The notes beneath the pieces are model-generated. The model had not been told where the DNA came from. It saw nothing but the letters and a program-made list of their open reading frames with translations, and ran no database searches. Source: Anaerolineales bacterium (GTDB lineage Bacteria; Chloroflexota; Anaerolineae; B4-G1; DUEL01). Taken from it: a stretch of DNA of 17,904 nt. This document shows positions 13,666-17,904 of this stretch, piece after piece. The stretch lies in the NCBI GenBank assembly GCA_015662065.1, contig DQUX01000241.1, positions 1 to 17,904 of the forward strand, in the 5' to 3' direction. A program made the position numbers and the translations under genes. Within the stretch, counting starts at the first letter, position 1; each line of letters begins with the position of its first letter.

Positions 13666-14979
13666 CTACACCAGCCCCGCCGCCTGATTTTCCTCCTCGG
13701 CCAGACGGATTCCCTCCCGCTCGTTCACCCACAACAACAGCCCGCTGCCGACCACGAAGAAGATGACGAGGGAGACGATGCTCAGGCGGCTGGAGCCGGT
13801 CAACTGGCCCACCAGGCCAAATAGGGCCGGGCCGGCGATGCCGGCGAATTTGGAGCTGACGTCGTAGAATCCAAAAAACTCCGCCGTCTTTGCCTTGGGG
13901 GCCATCCGCCCGAAGAGGGACCGGCTGAGAGCCTGGCTACCGCCCTGCACTGTCGCCACCAGGAAGGCCAGGATCCAGAAGTGGAGACCTGTCTGCATGA
14001 AGTAGCCGCCGATGGAGATGAGGGTGTAGACGCCCAGCGCCAGCAGGATCGAGCGCTTGGTCCCCAGCCGTCGGGCCAGCCAGCCGAAGGCAAAGGAGAA
14101 GGGGATGCCCAGGAACTGCACCGCCAGGATCGCCCCGATGAGGTCGGTCTGGCCGATACCGATCTCCGTCCCGAAGATCACGGCCATAGTGATGATGGTG
14201 CCGATGCCGTCGTTGTAGAGCCAGAAGGCGAGCAGAAACTTGAACAACTCCCGGTAGCGACGGATCTCCCGGAAGGTCCGCCCCAGTCGCTGAAACCCGG
14301 CGCGGAGGGGGTTGGCGCTCTCTCCCCGCTCCTGCGCGAAGGGCGGCTCTGGCACCCGGCGGAAGAGGGGGAGGGAGAAGACCGCCCACCACACGCCGAC
14401 GCTGAAGAACGAGATCCGGGTGGCGATCTCGGCGTTGGGCAGGCCGAACCATTCTGGCTTCATGATCCAGGCCAGGTTGACGGCCAGGAGCAACCCGCCG
14501 CCCAGGTAGCCCAGCGCATATCCCTTGGTGGAGACCTGGTCGATCTCGTCGGGGCGGGCGACGTGGGGCAGAAGCGAATCGTAGAAGATGTTGGCCCCGG
14601 CGAAGCCGATCCGGCCCAGGATGTAGAGGGCGGAGGCCAGGAGCCAGTCGCCTGTGCTGACCAGGACCAGGAGGGTGGTGAAGAGGATGCCCAGCCCGGC
14701 GAAGCCGCCCAGGAACCGCTTCTTGGCCCCGCTGTGATCGGCCATAGCCCCCAGGATGGGCGCGGCGAGGGCGACCAGGAGCATGGCGATGGTGTTGGTG
14801 TAGCCCCAGTAACTGCTGGCGCGCACCGGTGTCAGGCTCGCCCCGGCTACCGCGCTGTAGAAGGTAGGCAGCACGGCCGCCATGACCGTCGTGGCGAAGG
14901 CGCTGTTGGCCCAGTCGTACATGCACCAACCGTTTACAATTTGGGCGTAGGTATAACGGCTATTCGATTGTGGGTGCAC
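13666..14979 (-). CDS. MFS transporter of the UMF1 (Atg22-like) family
   Basis: The protein has 437 residues on the minus strand. I place the start at GTG (14977-14979) because GGGAGGA lies five bases upstream; the frame is open further, to 15114, but that extension is hydrophilic and crosses the candidate promoter. The protein begins with HPQSNSRYTYAQIVNGW followed by MYDWANSAFATTV, the signature of UMF1-type permeases. Roughly twelve hydrophobic helices follow. The MFS loop motif appears as ADHSGAKKR after helix 2, and a matching WLARRLGTKRS follows in the second half. A longer charged central loop (RRVPEPPFAQERGESANP) divides the two six-helix halves. It should export or import a small solute using an ion gradient; the substrate is unknown. 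The gene is convergent with the protease gene and divergent from the sigma-like fusion. Confidence 0.88.
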   Translation of the reverse strand: MHPQSNSRYTYAQIVNGWCMYDWANSAFATTVMAAVLPTFYSAVAGASLTPVRASSYWGYTNTIAMLLVALAAPILGAMADHSGAKKRFLGGFAGLGILFTTLLVLVSTGDWLLASALYILGRIGFAGANIFYDSLLPHVARPDEIDQVSTKGYALGYLGGGLLLAVNLAWIMKPEWFGLPNAEIATRISFFSVGVWWAVFSLPLFRRVPEPPFAQERGESANPLRAGFQRLGRTFREIRRYRELFKFLLAFWLYNDGIGTIITMAVIFGTEIGIGQTDLIGAILAVQFLGIPFSFAFGWLARRLGTKRSILLALGVYTLISIGGYFMQTGLHFWILAFLVATVQGGSQALSRSLFGRMAPKAKTAEFFGFYDVSSKFAGIAGPALFGLVGQLTGSSRLSIVSLVIFFVVGSGLLLWVNEREGIRLAEEENQAAGLV

Positions 14980-14984
14980 GGTTT

Positions 14985-14991
14985 TCCTCCC
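14985..14991 (-). promoter_or_regulatory. Ribosome binding site of the MFS gene
   Basis: On the minus strand GGGAGGA lies five bases before GTG at 14979. It is the only strong site near the N-terminus and selects this start over the upstream in-frame ATG at 15114. Confidence 0.75.
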
Positions 14992-15085
14992 TTCGGACTG
15001 ACTGTTAGTCTCCCCGTTTGACGTTGCTGAGCGGTTGCGGCCGTCTGCCGACAGCACTCTGGAGGGCGACCGACTGATTGGGGTG

Positions 15086-15114
15086 ATTCTACCACAACTG
15101 GGAGGGATGGGCAA
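15086..15114 (-). promoter_or_regulatory. Candidate sigma70-type promoter of the MFS gene
   Basis: Read on the minus strand, TTGCCC (15109-15114) and TAGAAT (15086-15091) are separated by 17 bases. The -10 matches the consensus at five of six positions and the -35 at four. Transcription would start near 15079, giving a leader of about 100 bases. That leader holds a short inverted repeat, GACTAACAGTC, near the ribosome binding site. Confidence 0.5.
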
Positions 15115-15120
15115 AACAGC

Positions 15121-15142
15121 AGCGCCGTGGAGGGACGGCGCT
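15121..15142. repeat. Perfect 8-bp hairpin next to the REP-like units
   Basis: AGCGCCGT (15121-15128) and ACGGCGCT (15135-15142) are exact reverse complements around a six-base loop, GGAGGG. The right arm is also the left part of the first REP-like unit, so alternative hairpins compete. It lies 6 bp upstream of the -35 of the MFS promoter. Confidence 0.75.
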
Positions 15143-15189
15143 CAAGCGCCTACTACCAACCAAACGGCGCAAGCGCCTACTACCAACCA
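15135..15189 (-). repeat. Two tandem REP-like palindromic units
   Basis: Two near-identical direct units lie at 15135-15162 (28 bases) and 15164-15189 (26 bases), differing by a two-base indel. Read on the minus strand each has GTAGTA followed by a palindrome: GGCGCTTGAGCGCC in one and GGCGCTTGCGCC in the other. A GTAG tetranucleotide at the foot of a small hairpin is the known plan of REP elements mobilised by RAYT (TnpA-REP) transposases. No such transposase lies in the window. Confidence 0.6.
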
Positions 15190-15256
15190 GGGATACCGGC
15201 CGGGGTGGGAAGTGCGGTTGTAGTATTAAGGCGGGGGTGGCGTTTTTGGGGTTCTT

Positions 15257-15284
15257 TTTACAGATCTTTTACCTGGTTTATACC
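15257..15284 (+). promoter_or_regulatory. Possible promoter of the sigma-kinase-FecR gene
   Basis: TTTACA (15257-15262) and TATACC (15279-15284) are 16 bases apart in the AT-rich part of the intergenic region. Another AT-rich box, TATATA, lies at 15297-15302. If the first pair is used, the leader is about 145 bases long and contains the ATTGCC/GGCAAT hairpin at 15345-15361. This is a weak call. Confidence 0.3.
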
Positions 15285-15437
15285 GCTCTTGGCTAGTATA
15301 TATAAGTTAGGAAGCCGATGCTTGCCTGAAATTTTGTTGCGCCCATTGCCTTGCGGGCAATTGTCGCTCACTACCGCCTTTCCCCGCTTCGTTGCGCACC
15401 CGCCCGCTCTTTCAGCCTCGTTTAGTGAGGGGGAGGG

Positions 15438-17904
15438 TTGTTCAAGAACGAAGCCGGGCTGATTCAACGGGCGAGGGAGGGAGACCCCGCTGCCTTCGCC
15501 GAGATCTACGACCGGTATCAGCCCGCCGTCTATCGGTGTATCCTCTGTCGGGTGGGGAACGCTGCGGAGGCCGAACCCCCCACTACTCAGGTCTTCGGGC
15601 GCCTGGTGGAGGAGATAGACCGAGTCGGCCGCCAGGGTCGCCCCTTGCTGGCCTGGTTGTACAGCGTCGCCCGCGACCTCGTCGATTATGTTCCCCAGGA
15701 TGTCGAACCGTCCTCCGCCCTGTCTGATGAGGGGGAGACCGGCGGCGCAATCGGTCCGGAGAGGGGGGCCGAGGGGGGGCTGACCCAGCAGGGGCTGGTG
15801 GCCGCCATCGGATCGCTCCCCGAGGATCAGCGAGCCGTCGTTCTCCTGAAGTTCGTCGAGGGGCTGGACAACAGGGCGGTGGCCCAGGTATTGGGCAAGC
15901 CGGTGGGGGTGGTGAGGTCGCTGCAGAGGGAAGCGCTGCCCACGCTGGCGGCGGGGGTTGGGTGGTGGGACGCCACCCGTCCGCCCTGGTCTCCGCAGCG
16001 GCAGGTGGAGGAGCAAGAACGACTGCAGGCCGAGTTGATCCAGAACCTGACCCACGAGCTGCGCACGCCACTCAGTCTCATCCAGGGCTACGCCGAGCTC
16101 TTCCTCGCCGGGGACCTGGGGCCGATCTCGGGGGCGCAGCAGAACGCGCTGACGGTGATCCACGAGCGCGCAGCGGCCCTCGCCCAGTTGATCCGCAACC
16201 TGACCGCTCTGGAGGCCATTCCCCGCGATGCGCTCTCTCTGGCACCGGTCTCGGTGCGGGGGGTGGTGGATCGTGCCATGGGCAAATACCGCCACCTGGC
16301 CGCGCAGGTGCGGGTTCAGTTCGAGGTGGACTTGCCTGATGACCTGCCGCCGGTCCTGGGGGACCGGGAGCACCTGGAGCTGGCCTTCTCCCAGTTGCTG
16401 GATAACGCCATCAAGTTCAGCCCCGATGGGGGCCGGATCCAGATACGGGGGTGGGTGGACGGGCGGTGGGTATATGTGGCCGTTCGGGATGAGGGGATCG
16501 GCCTCGCTCCGGAGCATCTGGATCGGGTTTTCGAGCGCTTCTACCAGGTGGACGGCTCTACCACCCGCCGTTTTGGCGGTGTGGGCCTGGGGTTGACCAT
16601 CGTCCGGGCGATCGTCGAGGCGCATTCCGGTCGGGCCTGGGCCTCCAGCGAGGGGCCGGGCAGAGGCAGTACGTTTACCCTGGCGCTGTCCACCCGGCCG
16701 GCGGGGTGTCCCTCTCCGCTCTGGGATCCTTCCCGGGTGAGGCGCTGGCGGGAGCGGTTGAACCAGGCGTTGGATGAGAGCCTGGTGCTTATGGAGGAGA
16801 GTGGGGCCACCCTGGAGGAGTGTTTGGCTCGCTACCCGGAGTACGCCGAGGACCTGCGGGTCCTATTGGAGGTCGCTCTGGGGGTGCGCCGCGTGCCCCG
16901 GTTGGTCTCCAGCCCCGCCGCGTTCGCCGCTGGGAAGCGGAGGATGCTCCAGGCGTTGGAGGAGAAGAAGCGTCGCTCGGCGGTCGCCCCCCATCCCCTC
17001 CGTCGCATCGTGGAGCAGATCGCTGCCCTGTTTGCGTGGGGAGAGAGACCAGCCCCTCAGAGGCGCGTGCCCGCCTTCCAGTTGGTCACAACGGCCGCTC
17101 TGGTGCTCCTTCTGATCGTCGTCGGCGGCCTATCCCTTGCCTCCCAGAACGGGGGAACCGTCACTCAGGTGGCCGTCTTGAGTCGGGTGGGCGGTGTGGT
17201 GGAGATTCTGCCGACCGACAGCGATACGTGGCGGCTGGCGGAGGCGGGGGAGGTGATAGAGGCGGGGGATCGGGTCCGCACCGGTCTGGACTCCGCGGCC
17301 ACATTGCTCTTCTTCGACGGCAGCACGACCGACCTGGAGGCCAACACGAAGGTCACCCTGGTCCAGATGCTCTCCCGCCGGGACGGCGGCGGCAGGGCTA
17401 TCGTCCTTCACCAGTGGCTGGGCCGTACCTATACACAGGTGGAGCATCTGCCCGACGCGGCCTCTCGCTTTGAGATCGAGACCCCCACAGCGGTCACGGC
17501 GGCGCGAGGGACGGAGTTCGCCGTGGCTGTGGAGGAGGATGGCACCACCAGTGTGGTCGTCATCGAGGGGCTTGTGGATGTGACGGCGCAGGAGACGACC
17601 ATCTCGGTGGAGGCTGGCCGGGCGACCACGGTTCGGCCAACACAGCCCCCCGCGCGGGTGCAACTGGTCTCTGTGCCGAGCCCGACGCCGTGGTCGGTGC
17701 CGTTGCGCCTGCCGTTCCCGCTGGATACGGCGCGGCCAGCGCACACCCCGGTGCCGACCGAGACCCCGTTCTCCACCAGGACGCCGACGCCGACCGGGAC
17801 GCCGGTGCCGAGCCCTGTGCCGACCCAGCGGCGGGCCACGCCGAGACCCTCTCCGACCTGGACGCCGGCGCCGACGGAGACCCCCACGCCGAGCCCGACG
17901 CCGA
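15438..17904 (+). CDS. ECF-sigma-like / histidine kinase / FecR fusion protein (3' truncated by window end)
   Basis: This is one uninterrupted frame of at least 822 codons. TTG 15438 is the first possible start, because in-frame stops TAG and TGA occupy 15423-15428; GAGG at 15427-15430 is the ribosome binding site. Residues 8-84 resemble ECF sigma region 2 (LIQRAREGDPAAFAEIYDRY, PLLAWLYSVAR). Residues 120-170 resemble region 4 (LPEDQRAVVLLKFVEGL, then a helix-turn-helix). A HisKA/HATPase core follows: His206 in THELRTP, Asn323 in LLDNAIKF, Asp351 in DEGIGL, and glycines in GGVGLGLTI, ending near 418. Residues 435-500 (LEECLARYPEYAEDLR) match the type of segment found in Chloroflexota anti-sigma/FecR proteins. 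One membrane helix lies at about 549-568. A FecR domain (575 to about 720) and a Thr/Pro-rich tail from about 744 follow. The likely topology is sigma and kinase inside, FecR outside. Region 2 is degenerate, so true promoter binding is doubtful. Confidence 0.82.
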   Translation, partial: MFKNEAGLIQRAREGDPAAFAEIYDRYQPAVYRCILCRVGNAAEAEPPTTQVFGRLVEEIDRVGRQGRPLLAWLYSVARDLVDYVPQDVEPSSALSDEGETGGAIGPERGAEGGLTQQGLVAAIGSLPEDQRAVVLLKFVEGLDNRAVAQVLGKPVGVVRSLQREALPTLAAGVGWWDATRPPWSPQRQVEEQERLQAELIQNLTHELRTPLSLIQGYAELFLAGDLGPISGAQQNALTVIHERAAALAQLIRNLTALEAIPRDALSLAPVSVRGVVDRAMGKYRHLAAQVRVQFEVDLPDDLPPVLGDREHLELAFSQLLDNAIKFSPDGGRIQIRGWVDGRWVYVAVRDEGIGLAPEHLDRVFERFYQVDGSTTRRFGGVGLGLTIVRAIVEAHSGRAWASSEGPGRGSTFTLALSTRPAGCPSPLWDPSRVRRWRERLNQALDESLVLMEESGATLEECLARYPEYAEDLRVLLEVALGVRRVPRLVSSPAAFAAGKRRMLQALEEKKRRSAVAPHPLRRIVEQIAALFAWGERPAPQRRVPAFQLVTTAALVLLLIVVGGLSLASQNGGTVTQVAVLSRVGGVVEILPTDSDTWRLAEAGEVIEAGDRVRTGLDSAATLLFFDGSTTDLEANTKVTLVQMLSRRDGGGRAIVLHQWLGRTYTQVEHLPDAASRFEIETPTAVTAARGTEFAVAVEEDGTTSVVVIEGLVDVTAQETTISVEAGRATTVRPTQPPARVQLVSVPSPTPWSVPLRLPFPLDTARPAHTPVPTETPFSTRTPTPTGTPVPSPVPTQRRATPRPSPTWTPAPTETPTPSPTP

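Larger units (their letters stand above)
14980..15437. other. Intergenic region between divergent MFS and sigma-kinase-FecR genes
   Basis: This is the largest non-coding stretch in the window. From left to right it holds the MFS leader and promoter (to 15114), a perfect hairpin and two REP-like units (15121-15189), a GC-rich patch, then an AT-rich stretch at about 15224-15340. That stretch contains a possible promoter and a run reading TATATATAAG at 15297-15306. An inverted repeat ATTGCC / GGCAAT lies at 15345-15361. Short reading frames crossing the region have no recognisable protein character. Confidence 0.7.

Noticed and set aside
13656..13678. A terminator between the convergent protease and MFS genes
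   Set aside because: GGGGC (13656-13660) and GCCCC (13674-13678) can pair, but the stem is only five bases around a 13-base loop, with no T run on either strand, and it overlaps the MFS stop.
13981..15021. A 346-codon plus-strand frame across the MFS gene
   Set aside because: It is Gly/Asp/Glu/Gln-rich with no motif. The minus strand encodes an unmistakable twelve-helix permease with a good ribosome binding site.
15135..15189. A CRISPR array
   Set aside because: There are only two units with a one-base separation, no spacers of regular length and no cas gene nearby. The palindromic form fits REP-like elements better.
15416..15430. A hairpin hiding the ribosome binding site of the fusion gene (CCTC / GAGG)
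   Set aside because: The stem is only four base pairs with a seven-base loop, which is expected by chance in this composition.
15258..16625. A 455-codon minus-strand frame over the start of the sigma-kinase fusion
   Set aside because: The plus strand carries sigma and histidine kinase motifs in one frame, and the minus translation has none.
17429..17887. A Gly/Val-rich minus-strand frame at the window end
   Set aside because: It is the mirror of the Thr/Pro-rich stalk codons, with a simple repeat and no protein character.

Overview
The window is GC-rich, densely coded bacterial DNA. Long GAF-array histidine kinases, a FecR-type protein with a threonine/proline-rich stalk, a Nal1-like protease and an ECF-sigma-like module of a recognisable type together suggest a Chloroflexota (Anaerolineae-like) genome. 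That assignment is inference; no rRNA or other taxonomic marker is present.

Layout. The window opens inside the 3' end of a multi-spanning membrane protein (2-352, +). A promoter-like pair at 371-399 then precedes a tight co-directional run. Its genes are a Dgk-type deoxynucleoside kinase (418-1239), a giant 7-TM/7-GAF histidine kinase (1236-6101), a Dck/Dak-type deoxynucleoside kinase (6098-6736), a soluble 3-GAF/PAS histidine kinase (6733-9339) and an AlaX-like alanyl-tRNA editing protein (9336-10544). All four junctions in this run are 4-base ATGA overlaps, so translation is probably coupled. After a 36-base gap carrying a short heptamer repeat come a metallo-beta-lactamase-fold protein that has lost most of its metal ligands (10581-11432), a one-TM TPR protein (11429-12367), a small protein equivalent to a protease N-terminal domain (12367-12624) and the matching trypsin-fold protease (12651-13655). 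A UMF1-type MFS transporter faces them convergently (13666-14979, -).

A 458-base intergenic region (14980-15437) holds a promoter for the transporter and REP-like palindromes. It also has an AT-rich stretch with a possible promoter for the last gene.

The last gene is the most unusual object here. It is an open frame starting with TTG at 15438 and running off the window end (at least 822 codons). It joins an ECF-sigma-like domain, a complete HisKA/HATPase histidine kinase core, a segment typical of sigma-linked anti-sigma/FecR proteins, one membrane helix, a FecR domain and a Thr/Pro-rich tail. The kinase core is strikingly similar to that of the 1236-6101 kinase.

How the genes may work together (inference): the first run couples deoxynucleoside salvage kinases to two large sensor kinases, with no response regulator in the window. 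The second run looks like a protease with a separate prodomain-like partner, a membrane TPR protein and an MBL pseudoenzyme. The terminal fusion looks like a one-polypeptide envelope sensor linking an outside FecR domain to a histidine kinase and a degenerate sigma factor.
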